Shown in pieces: positions 1 through 6,518 of a stretch of DNA of 10,978 nt. Source of the stretch: Dehalococcoidales bacterium (GTDB lineage: Bacteria > Chloroflexota > Dehalococcoidia > Dehalococcoidales > ARS1013); NCBI GenBank assembly GCA_030641585.1, contig DAOWHE010000035.1, positions 1-10,978 on the forward strand. The letters are read 5' to 3'. The translations under genes were made by a program, and so were the position numbers. Every line of letters starts with the position of its first letter. The first letter of the stretch is position 1. The notes under the pieces are model-generated. The model was not told the origin of the DNA and made no database searches. It worked only from the letters and a program-made list of their open reading frames with translations.

Positions 1-1056
1 ATCCATATCAAAGCCGTAGACACTCGTCAGAGCGCCATCATAACTGCTACCCTGCTTGAAGGTGCCAAGCAGTTCATACATCCTGTCCTGTCCGAAGTTA
101 CTAATGAGAAACTCAACCAGGCTATAGCTTTGAGCATAAGCAAGATAGGTCTGCCCGGCAAAGGCTGAAAAGGGGCTTGCCAGACTCCGCACCGAGATAA
201 AACTGTTCTGGGCTACCCCCTGTTTTAGATAGTTTACATATATTGCTTCCAGCTCCCCCTCAGCATACATGGACAGCCCCTCATTAAGCCAGGTAGGCAA
301 GGAATTATAGGGGTTAAAGGTCATCTGGTGCGTCACCAGATGCGCCAGTTCATGGACAGTTACCCTCCTACCCCACCGAAGATTATCCGGGGCTATGCCC
401 ATAGCGATAACCCCGTAGCCAGTATGAGCCACTCCTCCAGTCCATTCCTGAGGGAAAATCATCGCCTCTCGTAGCTCCTGGGCACTGGCGTAGATATAGA
501 GCCTGACCGGCTTGGTAAGGCGGGCTCCGGTATCCTCAGCTAGCCGAGTCAGCGCTTCTTGAGCCGCAGCCATTATCTCCTGGGCAAAGGAATCATCACC
601 CTGATACCAGTACAGGGTTAGCTCACCCTCAGCTAAACTCTGCCATAAATAGCGATTATCATCAAACCAAACAGTAGCCGGAGCCGTACTAACCTTGTCA
701 TCATTAGCATCGGTTACTGTCCACCAGTAGTCCACAATAGCCCCCGGCGGTAGTCCTCCAGTTTTCCTCATATCCCAGTGCCAGCTAACACTTACGCTGG
801 GCGCAGGGGTAAACCCAATGTGGACCTCACTGGTTACCTGAGCAAAGTTGTCCCGCTCAACCTGGTAGTGGAGACGAATATCAGTGATATTTAGCGCGCT
901 CTCGGCTGACAAACTGAAGCTAAGCTGGGTAGGGAATTCTGCTGTTGCCGAGCTTTCCAGTATTGCTGGCCCGGTCTGGGCTTGAACCGAGATGTTACTT
1001 ACTACTGACAGCAGCAGGCCAATGACCAGCACTAAAATACCGGTCTTCCTAATCAT
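1..1056 (-). CDS. Secreted HExxH metalloprotease (peptidase MA-like), 3' end off the window
   Basis: The reading frame is open for 352 codons from the ATG at 1056 to the left edge, so the C-terminus is missing. The N-terminus (MIRKTGILVLVIGLLLSVV) is a basic and hydrophobic signal peptide with a possible cleavage site after SVQA near residue 26. Residues 30-140 look like a beta-sandwich (Ig-like) domain. HELAH at residues 235-239 is a zinc-binding HExxH motif, and the E of WLNEG at residue 259 is the expected third ligand. This HExxH...WxNEG arrangement is that of gluzincin peptidases of the MA-like family. The protein is therefore probably an exported or surface zinc peptidase of unknown substrate. 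Its start overlaps the 3' end of prfB by 8 bp, with AGAGAAG just upstream, which suggests translational coupling as the last visible gene of the nfi-prfB operon. The fold and catalytic class are fairly secure; the biological role is not known. Confidence 0.82.
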   Translation of the reverse strand, partial: MIRKTGILVLVIGLLLSVVSNISVQAQTGPAILESSATAEFPTQLSFSLSAESALNITDIRLHYQVERDNFAQVTSEVHIGFTPAPSVSVSWHWDMRKTGGLPPGAIVDYWWTVTDANDDKVSTAPATVWFDDNRYLWQSLAEGELTLYWYQGDDSFAQEIMAAAQEALTRLAEDTGARLTKPVRLYIYASAQELREAMIFPQEWTGGVAHTGYGVIAMGIAPDNLRWGRRVTVHELAHLVTHQMTFNPYNSLPTWLNEGLSMYAEGELEAIYVNYLKQGVAQNSFISVRSLASPFSAFAGQTYLAYAQSYSLVEFLISNFGQDRMYELLGTFKQGSSYDGALTSVYGFDMD

Positions 1057-2156
1057 CTTCTCTGCCCAGACCTGACCTGAGGTAGGCAGTGATAAAGCCG
1101 TCCAGGTCCCCACCCAAGACTGCCTCGGTATCACCTGTTTGATAATCAGTGCGGTGGTCTTTTACCATCTTATATGGATGAAGAACATAGCTTCTTATCT
1201 GGTTACCCCAACCAGCAACTATGCGCTCCCCCTTAAGTTTGGCTCTTTCCTCTTCTCTTCTGGCCAACTCTAACTTTAACAGACGAGCTTGAAGAATTTT
1301 TAAAGCAATCTCCTTGTTCTGGTACTGAGAGCGCTCACTCTGGCAGGTGACCGCGAGCCCTGTTGGCAAGTAAGTGAGCCTAACAGCACTGCTTGTCTTC
1401 TGCATGTGCTGTCCCCCAGGCCCGCTGGCCCTGAACGTTTCAACCTTCAAATCATCAGGCGCTATCTTGATACTGACATCTTCCTCGGCTTGAGGCAACA
1501 CCTCCACCAGGGCAAAAGAGGTATGCCGGGCATGGTCAGCATCAAAGGGGGAAAGACGGACCAGCCGGTGAACACCATGCTCCGATTTTAGATAACCAAA
1601 GACATGCTCCCCGCTAACCTCAACAAGGGCACTCTTTATGCCAGCCTCTTCACCCGTAGAAGTATCCAATACCTCAGCCTGATAACCACGGCGCTCGGCC
1701 CAGCGAAGATACATTCTGAGTAACATCTGCGCCCAGTCCTGGGACTCGGTGCCGCCAGCCCCAGCGTGAATAGCTAGTATGGCATTTCTGGTATCATACT
1801 CACTACTAAAAGCCATCTCCAGTTCAAGTTCATCAAGATGGGAGGCAATCTGGCCTAAACGAGACCGAATCTCAGCTTCAAGTGAAGCGTCCTCTTCCTC
1901 CTCCACCAAAGAAATTAATTCATTAATGTCAGTTGCTTCTTTCTCCAGCCCTCGCCATACATCTACCAGCTTCTTTGCCTCAGCTAAGCGCCGCATAACC
2001 TTCTGTGCTTCGGTCTGGTCCAGCCAGAACTCAGGCTGGGCTGAGAGCTTCTCCAGCCTGGTTATTTCCTCTTCCCTGGCCGCAATGTCAAAGATGCACC
2101 AGTGACATAGAGATTCTTGCCTGTAAATCTTTTAGTTTGTCCTTTGACTCCTGCAT
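1049..2156 (-). CDS. prfB: Peptide chain release factor 2 (RF2), expressed by programmed +1 frameshift
   Basis: RF2 recognises UGA and UAA stop codons on the ribosome and triggers peptide release. The conserved SPF stop-codon recognition tripeptide is at residues 202-204 and the catalytic GGQ (in GPGGQHMQK) at 247-249 of the full product, close to the E. coli positions. A 315-codon frame starting at the internal ATG at 1996 lacks the N-terminal helical domain. The true start is the ATG at 2156, preceded by GGAGAGG. Its frame reads 22 codons and stops at TGA 2090-2088 within CTTTGAC. Slipping +1 there joins it to the main frame (GAC at 2089), giving about 368 residues, the normal RF2 length. 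Residues encoded between 2089 and 1997 (DIAAREEEITRLEKLSAQPE...) match the conserved RF2 N-terminal region. The gene starts 21 bp after nfi ends. Low RF2 activity is expected to favour the frameshift, which gives autoregulation. Confidence 0.96.
2087..2100 (-). promoter_or_regulatory. prfB programmed +1 frameshift site (CTT TGA C)
   Basis: Reading the minus strand, codon 22 is CTT (2093-2091), followed by an in-frame TGA stop (2090-2088) and C. This is the classical RF2 slippery site. The frame that reads GAC from 2089 continues unbroken into the RF2 body. In E. coli an internal AGGGGG Shine-Dalgarno-like element ends 3 nt upstream of CTT. Here the same position holds only CTGGTG, with GGTG (2100-2097) as a weak match to the SD consensus, so the stimulator appears degenerate. 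Confidence 0.93.
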
Positions 2157-2177
2157 CCGGCCTCTCCAGAAATTATT

Positions 2178-2900
2178 CTAGTTAAATAAATTCCCCTGAT
2201 AGCTAAACTCAGGTGCTACCAAATCTTTTTCCTGCTTAAGGCTTCCCCCGGCCACTAGATGGGCAAGCCGAGTCGGTTCCGGTAAGCGATAGCCCCCACA
2301 GCACTCCAATACCCAGTAGATGGCGTTCTCCAGGTTAATCTTATGACCTATGGAAACATAGACAGGCTTCACGCCAAGCCTGGTTCGTAAAGCCACTCCT
2401 ATAATCTCACCCTTGTCCATCACTTCACTATAGCTTCCCGGTTTATCGCCGGGTAGGCGGTGGCTGCCACAGAGCCTGGATTTAGCACAGCCAATTGTCG
2501 GCGTATCCAAGAAAAGCCCTAAGTGGCAGGCGAGGCCTATTCGTCGGGGGTGAGCAACTCCCTGTCCGTCAACCAAAATGAGGTCAGGGGTGAGTGAGAG
2601 TTTCTGACAGGCGGCTAGTATTAAGGGTAATTCCCTGAAAGAGAGAAGCCCCGGGATATAGGGAAAATCAAGTTCCCCTTGAGCTACTGCCGTTTCTACC
2701 AGTCTAAGCCCAGGATAGCTTAAGACGACAACGGCCGCTTGAGCCATTCCTTGAGCCTTACCGGCGGCAATATCCACCCCGGCAATAAAGCGCGGACTGA
2801 TGACTCGCCCACTTCGGAATACCTGGACTTGGAGCCGCCGCTGCATATCCAGAGCCTGGTCAATATTAAGCTGCCAATCGTGTAGTCTCTCTATTTTCAC
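2178..2900 (-). CDS. nfi: Endonuclease V (deoxyinosine 3'-endonuclease)
   Basis: Endonuclease V starts repair of deaminated adenine by cutting the second phosphodiester bond 3' of deoxyinosine, using Mg2+. The 240-residue protein carries the family signature throughout: Asp43 in AGVDI, the FPYIPG segment with the strand-separating wedge (residues 79-84), Glu90 in SFREL, Asp111 in VDGQG followed by AHPRRIG, the TIGCAKSRLCG lysine region (135-145), His186 in GHK and PEPTRLAH near the C-terminus. Asp43, Glu90 and Asp111 are the metal-binding catalytic triad. The start is GTG at 2900. The N-terminal MKIERLHDW aligns well with the N-terminus of Thermotoga endonuclease V, where the first catalytic Asp is also residue 43, and this supports that start over an internal ATG at codon 19. 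It is the first gene of the nfi-prfB-peptidase cluster. No separate ribosome binding site with normal spacing is present. Confidence 0.95.
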   Translation of the reverse strand: MKIERLHDWQLNIDQALDMQRRLQVQVFRSGRVISPRFIAGVDIAAGKAQGMAQAAVVVLSYPGLRLVETAVAQGELDFPYIPGLLSFRELPLILAACQKLSLTPDLILVDGQGVAHPRRIGLACHLGLFLDTPTIGCAKSRLCGSHRLPGDKPGSYSEVMDKGEIIGVALRTRLGVKPVYVSIGHKINLENAIYWVLECCGGYRLPEPTRLAHLVAGGSLKQEKDLVAPEFSYQGNLFN

Positions 2901-2936
2901 ACCCCCAATTATAGCGAACGGAGTAGCTTCACCGCA
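2901..2936 (-). promoter_or_regulatory. Promoter for nfi-prfB-peptidase cluster (near-leaderless)
   Basis: The minus strand carries a perfect TATAAT at 2913-2908. A partial -35 box, TTGCGG, lies 18 nt upstream. With normal -10 to +1 spacing, transcription would begin at about 2901, immediately before the nfi GTG at 2900. The -10 assignment is strong. The -35 is weak, and the start point is inferred. Confidence 0.6.
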
Positions 2937-2982
2937 AATATGTTTGACCTTCGCTACATAAAAGCTAACTACTCAAATGCTG

Positions 2983-3018
2983 TTGACAGCCAGATAGTAA
3001 TAGTGCATAATAACCAGA
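2983..3018 (+). promoter_or_regulatory. Promoter for rpsP-khpA
   Basis: A perfect -35 box TTGACA (2983-2988) is separated by exactly 17 nt from CATAAT (3006-3011), a 5/6 match to the -10 consensus. Transcription should start near 3018, leaving an 18-nt leader that contains AAGGAAG. This is a typical housekeeping sigma promoter and faces away from the nfi promoter. Confidence 0.8.
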
Positions 3019-3035
3019 AGGAAGAATAGACAAGA

Positions 3036-3305
3036 ATGGTAAAGATTAGACTACGAAGAATGGGCGCCCCCAGAAAGCCAAGCTATCGACTGGTAGTAGC
3101 TGATGCCCGCTCACCCCGCAATGGAGCTTTCATTAGCATTATTGGGCATTATAACCCACTGACCGACCCGGCAACAGTAGTTATTGATGAAGAAAAGGCA
3201 CTATACTGGCTAAAAAATGGAGCTCAACCTACAGATACCGCCGCCAGACTACTAGCCAAGGCAGGCATTATGGAAAAGTTTAAGTCACCAAAGGAGAAAA
3301 CATGA
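3036..3305 (+). CDS. rpsP: 30S ribosomal protein S16
   Basis: S16 is a small-subunit assembly protein that binds 16S rRNA. The 89-residue product has the conserved N-terminus MVKIRLRRMGAPRKPSYRLV, the GHYNP segment (residues 37-41) and the WLKNGAQPTDT region (58-68), all diagnostic of the family, and has normal length. The ATG at 3036 is the natural S16 start and is preceded by AAGGAAG at a rather long distance. The stop codon overlaps the khpA start (ATGA), so the two are co-transcribed and probably translationally coupled. The rimM-trmD-rplS genes that commonly follow rpsP in bacteria are absent here. Confidence 0.97.
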   Translation: MVKIRLRRMGAPRKPSYRLVVADARSPRNGAFISIIGHYNPLTDPATVVIDEEKALYWLKNGAQPTDTAARLLAKAGIMEKFKSPKEKT

Positions 3306-3529
3306 AAGACCTAATCGAGTACATCGCCAAGTCTCTTGTTGACGCACCTGATGATGTGGTAGTCACTGAGGAGGAGGGAGAGGAAGGCTTAACGCTTAAA
3401 TTACAAGTCGCTGAGGAAGATAAGGGAAGGATAATCGGCAAGCAGGGTCGGATAGCTCAAGCTATGCGTACCCTGATTAGGGTAAAGGCAGCCAAAGCTG
3501 GCACTAGAGTCAGTCTTGAGATTATCTAA
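3302..3529 (+). CDS. khpA: KH-domain RNA-binding protein KhpA (YlqC family)
   Basis: This 75-residue protein consists of one KH domain with the RNA-binding loop GKQG at residues 46-49, inside GRIIGKQGR. Downstream AMRTLIRVKAAKAG completes the usual KhpA helix. The family is a small RNA chaperone that pairs with KhpB (Jag/EloR) in Firmicutes and affects cell length and division; that role is not tested in this lineage. Its length, its motif and its position directly after rpsP are typical. The start ATG overlaps the rpsP stop by 4 bp, and GGAGAAA at the end of rpsP serves as its ribosome binding site. Confidence 0.94.
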   Translation: MKDLIEYIAKSLVDAPDDVVVTEEEGEEGLTLKLQVAEEDKGRIIGKQGRIAQAMRTLIRVKAAKAGTRVSLEII

Positions 3530-3560
3530 AATAGCCCCCAAAAGGTCATCTATCCAAGGT

Positions 3561-3611
3561 AACGAGCCGCGATTTTGCCCCAGCAAAATTTATTTGGCGG
3601 CGGCCCTCGTT
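3561..3611 (+). terminator. Nested stem-loop after khpA, possible terminator
   Basis: An outer stem pairs AACGAG+CCGC (3561-3570) with GCGG+CTCGTT (3600-3603 and 3606-3611), leaving a CC bulge. Inside it a perfect 7-bp hairpin, ATTTTGC / GCAAAAT (3572-3578 and 3583-3589), closes on a CCCA loop. The outer stem is followed by only a short TTTT (3610-3613), and a run of six T lies further on at 3633-3638. It begins 32 bp after khpA stops and probably ends or protects the rpsP-khpA transcript. Intrinsic termination here is uncertain. Confidence 0.4.
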
Positions 3612-3720
3612 TTGGGCTCTAGCCGGGTTATCTTTTTTCATTGCATTCGCTATTAATCTGAGCAAAGGCAAAATAGCCCGCCAGAATCAGAAAATGGGGT
3701 TAATCACTAATCGATGACTA

Positions 3721-3740
3721 ATGGCAGCGCTAGCTGCCAT
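3721..3740 (-). terminator. Stem-loop downstream of atpC, possible operon end
   Basis: ATGGCAGC and GCTGCCAT form a perfect 8-bp stem with a 4-nt loop, 13 bp beyond the atpC stop. On the minus strand it is not followed by a T run, so it may be an RNA-end-stabilising hairpin or a factor-dependent end rather than an intrinsic terminator. Confidence 0.4.
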
Positions 3741-3753
3741 CTGATAACCGGCT

Positions 3754-4182
3754 TTAGATTTCCGGCCTTCTTTTTCTTCTCCGCCTTGCCGCCACCTTGA
3801 GGCGAATCATCGAACGGCGCATTGCCGCCTCAGCCCGAGCGGCATCTACTCCGGGCACATACTTTTCGGCGAGGTGCTGCTCAGCACGGCGTTTGGCTTC
3901 CTCAGCCCGAGCTATATCTATCTCCTCAGCCCTCTCAGCAGTATCAGCTAAGATTATCACCCGGTCGGGTCGCACCTCAAGAAAACCGCCAGAAACGACC
4001 AAGCTGAACTCATCGCTGCCCTTCCTGGCTATCAGCTCACCGGACTCAAGCATGGTCATCAAAGGGGTATGATGTGGCAGAATCCCCAGCTGACCCAAAA
4101 CGCCCGGGGCAATAACCATATCCACATCATCAGAATATACCGCCCGTTCCGCAGTAACAATATCAAGCCTTAGAGTAGTCAC
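3754..4182 (-). CDS. atpC: ATP synthase F1 subunit epsilon
   Basis: Epsilon sits in the central stalk of F1, links gamma to the c-ring and can inhibit ATP hydrolysis. The 142-residue product shows the N-terminal beta-sandwich signature (LRLDIVTAERAVYSDDVD, then APGVLGQLGILPHHTPLMT near residues 25-44) and the SGGFLEV segment. A C-terminal two-helix region follows (EEIDIARAEEAKRRAEQHL onward). The tail is very basic (RRRRKRR) before PEI. The start is GTG at 4182, supported by AGGTGA about 6 nt upstream. It lies 34 bp after atpD and is the last gene of the operon. Confidence 0.95.
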   Translation of the reverse strand: MTTLRLDIVTAERAVYSDDVDMVIAPGVLGQLGILPHHTPLMTMLESGELIARKGSDEFSLVVSGGFLEVRPDRVIILADTAERAEEIDIARAEEAKRRAEQHLAEKYVPGVDAARAEAAMRRSMIRLKVAARRRRKRRPEI

Positions 4183-4216
4183 TCAAGTTCACCTACTTTT
4201 GATAGTAATTCCCTGC

Positions 4217-5629
4217 CTATGCCTCAAGCTTCTCGGCTGCCTCCACTGCCTCATCAATAGTGCCTACCATATAAAACGCCTGCTCAGGCAAGCCGTCATG
4301 TTTACCTTCCAGGATTTCCTTAAAGCCGCGCACCGTTTCAGCTATCGGTACATACTTGCCTGGCCTGTCGGTAAAGACCTCGGTAACAAACATGGGCTGG
4401 GTTAAGAAGCGCTGTATCTTACGAGCCCGAGCCACAGTAAGCTTATCTTCCTCACTGAGCTCCTCCATACCCAGGATAGCAATTACATCCTGAAGGTCTT
4501 TATAGCGTTGCAACATCCGCTGCACTTCCCGCGCCGTTTTATAGTGTTCCTCACCGACAAATTCAGGGGCAAGAATACGGGAGGTTGAGGTCAGCGGGTC
4601 AACCGCCGGATACAGACCCTGTTCAGCCAGAGACCTCTCCAGAGCAATAACAGCATCAAGGTGACCGAAAGTGGCCACCACGCCGGGGTCAGTATAATCA
4701 TCAGCCGGGACATAAATTGCCTGGAAAGAGGTGATTGAGCCCTGCTTGGTTGAGGTAATTCTCTCTTGAAGCTCACCCATTTCCGTGGCTAGAGTTGGCT
4801 GATAGCCCACTGCTGAGGGCATGCGCCCCAGTAGAGCCGAGACCTCCATACCAGCCAGAGTATAGCGGTAGATATTATCAATAAACAGCAGAACATCCTG
4901 ACGCTCCTCGTCACGGAAGTATTCCGCCATGGTCAAGCCGGTCAGCGCAACACGGAGGCGAACCGCTGGCATCTCGTTCATCTGGCCAAAGACCAAGACT
5001 GTCTTGTCAATTACCCCGGACTGCTTCATTTCATTCCACAGGTCATTACCCTCACGAGACCTCTCGCCAACACCAGCAAAAACAGAGAAACCACCATGCT
5101 CAGTGGCAATATTACGGATAAGCTCCATGATGATGACCGTCTTGCCAACGCCGGCGCCACCGTAGGCACCTATCTTACCACCCCTGGCAAAGGGGGTAAT
5201 AAGATCAATAACCTTAAGTCCTGTCTCCAGCATCTGGGTGGTTGTCTCCTGCTCATCAAATGCTGGTGGAGTCCGATGAATCGCCCAATGTTCATCAGTC
5301 TTAACCGCTCCCAGGTCATCCAGTGGCTGCCCCATAACATTGAAAATCCGACCCAAGGTGGCCTTGCCCACCGGCACAGTAATCGGCGCCCCGGTATCTA
5401 TTGCCTCAGCGCCACGCTCCAGCCCGTCTGTCGGCAGCAGTGACAGGCATCTCACCCGGTTATTACCAACATGCCCCTGAACCTCAAGCACCAGCTTTGA
5501 GCCGTCCCTGGGAATTTCAATAGCATTAAAAAGTGCCGGTAGTTCATCAGGGGGGAACTCAATATCAACTACTGTCCCGATAACCTGAGCCACTTTGCCC
5601 TTAACCTGAATCCCTTTTCCTTTAACCAT
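4217..5629 (-). CDS. atpD: ATP synthase F1 subunit beta (catalytic)
   Basis: Beta holds the catalytic nucleotide sites that make ATP from ADP and phosphate. In this 470-residue protein the Walker A loop GGAGVGKT is at 157-164. The catalytic Glu and Arg of GVGERSREGND are at 189 and 190, the Walker B VLLFID at 246-251, the adenine-binding Tyr in GLYPAVDP at 340, and the torque-transmitting loop MEELSEED at 388-395, in place of the usual DELSEED. ALLGRMPSAVGYQPTLATEMG is fully conserved. Some normally constant positions differ (DNIYRYTLAGMEVS, and DDYTDPGVVATFGHLDAV where many bacteria have DDLTDPAPATTFAHLDA), a lineage signature rather than damage. The start ATG at 5629 follows AGGAGAGGGGG, which overlaps the atpG stop, 14 bp away. 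Confidence 0.98.
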   Translation of the reverse strand: MVKGKGIQVKGKVAQVIGTVVDIEFPPDELPALFNAIEIPRDGSKLVLEVQGHVGNNRVRCLSLLPTDGLERGAEAIDTGAPITVPVGKATLGRIFNVMGQPLDDLGAVKTDEHWAIHRTPPAFDEQETTTQMLETGLKVIDLITPFARGGKIGAYGGAGVGKTVIIMELIRNIATEHGGFSVFAGVGERSREGNDLWNEMKQSGVIDKTVLVFGQMNEMPAVRLRVALTGLTMAEYFRDEERQDVLLFIDNIYRYTLAGMEVSALLGRMPSAVGYQPTLATEMGELQERITSTKQGSITSFQAIYVPADDYTDPGVVATFGHLDAVIALERSLAEQGLYPAVDPLTSTSRILAPEFVGEEHYKTAREVQRMLQRYKDLQDVIAILGMEELSEEDKLTVARARKIQRFLTQPMFVTEVFTDRPGKYVPIAETVRGFKEILEGKHDGLPEQAFYMVGTIDEAVEAAEKLEA

Positions 5630-5643
5630 AATAACCCCCTCTC

Positions 5644-6501
5644 CTAAGCCAGAGCCGCAGCACCACCGGTAATGTCAAGGAGTTCACTAGTAATCATCTC
5701 CTGACGCGCCTTATTGTACATCAGGGTTAAATCGTCAATAAGCTCACTGGCATTATCGGTAGCATTTCGCATGGCTACCATTCTAGCCGACTGCTCACTG
5801 GCAATAGACTCTAAAATTGCATGATATACCTGCATCTCTATAAAACGAGGCAGGAGCTCGCCTAAGACCGAAACCGGGTTCGGTTCATATATGTATTCTA
5901 CATTCTGGGCGGCGGGTATAGGTGCCGGCTCAGTCGGCAGTATCTTCTCTAAAACCGGCTGCTGGGCCATGGTAGAGATAAAGCGGGTATAACCCAGATA
6001 GACCTCATCAACGGCACCACTACTAAAGTCATCAATAATAATACGGGAGATAGGCAGGGTATCAAGTAGGCTGGGGCGGTCACCAAGCCCGCTAAACTCA
6101 GCAACAATATCCTGACCACTGCGTCTCATAAAATCAAACCCCTTGCGGCCGACAGTAATAAGTTTGACCGCCGCCTCCTGCTCCGGTATGAAGCTGGCTG
6201 CTTTCCGATTGATATTACCAACCAGCCCGCCGCAAAGGCCCCGGTCAGGGGTAATATGCGCCACCGCAATCCTGGTTACCGGCCGGCGCTGGAGCAAAGG
6301 GTGTAGTGCCTTACCCTCCATAGGCAGTGCCGCCAGGGCAGCTATCACCTGGGTTATCTTCTCTGAATAGGGCCGTCCAGCTAAACCGCGCTCCTGCGCC
6401 CGCCTCATTCTTGAGGCAGCAATCATCTCCATAGCCTTGGTAATCTTGGCTATGTTGCTGACACCCCGTATCCGCTGTCGGATTAAGCGAATATTAGCCA
6501 A
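5644..6501 (-). CDS. atpG: ATP synthase F1 subunit gamma
   Basis: Gamma is the rotating central shaft that couples c-ring rotation to the alpha/beta catalytic sites. The 285-residue product has the conserved N-terminal helix (IRGVSNIAKITKAMEMIAAS, residues 12-31), the central DRGLCGG segment near residue 86, and the C-terminal helix MRNATDNASELIDDLTLMYN ending in ITGGAAAL. Length and all three landmarks are normal. The start is TTG at 6501, giving MANIRLIRQRI, which matches the family N-terminus. AAGGGGAG about 11 nt upstream is its ribosome binding site and lies within the 17-bp gap after atpA. Confidence 0.97.
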   Translation of the reverse strand: MANIRLIRQRIRGVSNIAKITKAMEMIAASRMRRAQERGLAGRPYSEKITQVIAALAALPMEGKALHPLLQRRPVTRIAVAHITPDRGLCGGLVGNINRKAASFIPEQEAAVKLITVGRKGFDFMRRSGQDIVAEFSGLGDRPSLLDTLPISRIIIDDFSSGAVDEVYLGYTRFISTMAQQPVLEKILPTEPAPIPAAQNVEYIYEPNPVSVLGELLPRFIEMQVYHAILESIASEQSARMVAMRNATDNASELIDDLTLMYNKARQEMITSELLDITGGAAALA

Positions 6502-6518
6502 TTTCTAAGCTACTCCCC

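Noticed and set aside
1049..1996. RF2 as a 315-residue protein starting at ATG 1996
   Set aside because: Upstream sequence encodes the conserved N-terminal helices in the same frame back to a CTTTGAC frameshift site, so this start would truncate the protein.
1779..2105. Plus-strand frame rich in serine opposite prfB
   Set aside because: The Ser-rich composition is the reverse complement of the Glu-rich RF2 helices; it has no independent support.
3622..3752. Mobile element (MITE) bounded by GCCGGGTTATC / GATAACCGGC
   Set aside because: The arms are short and imperfect, no target-site duplication is visible and copy number cannot be checked, so it is kept only as part of a low-interest finding.
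5096..5443. Plus-strand open frame of 115 codons inside atpD
   Set aside because: It lies wholly antisense to the well-conserved beta subunit, has no ribosome site or recognisable motif, and is explained as a shadow of the coding strand.
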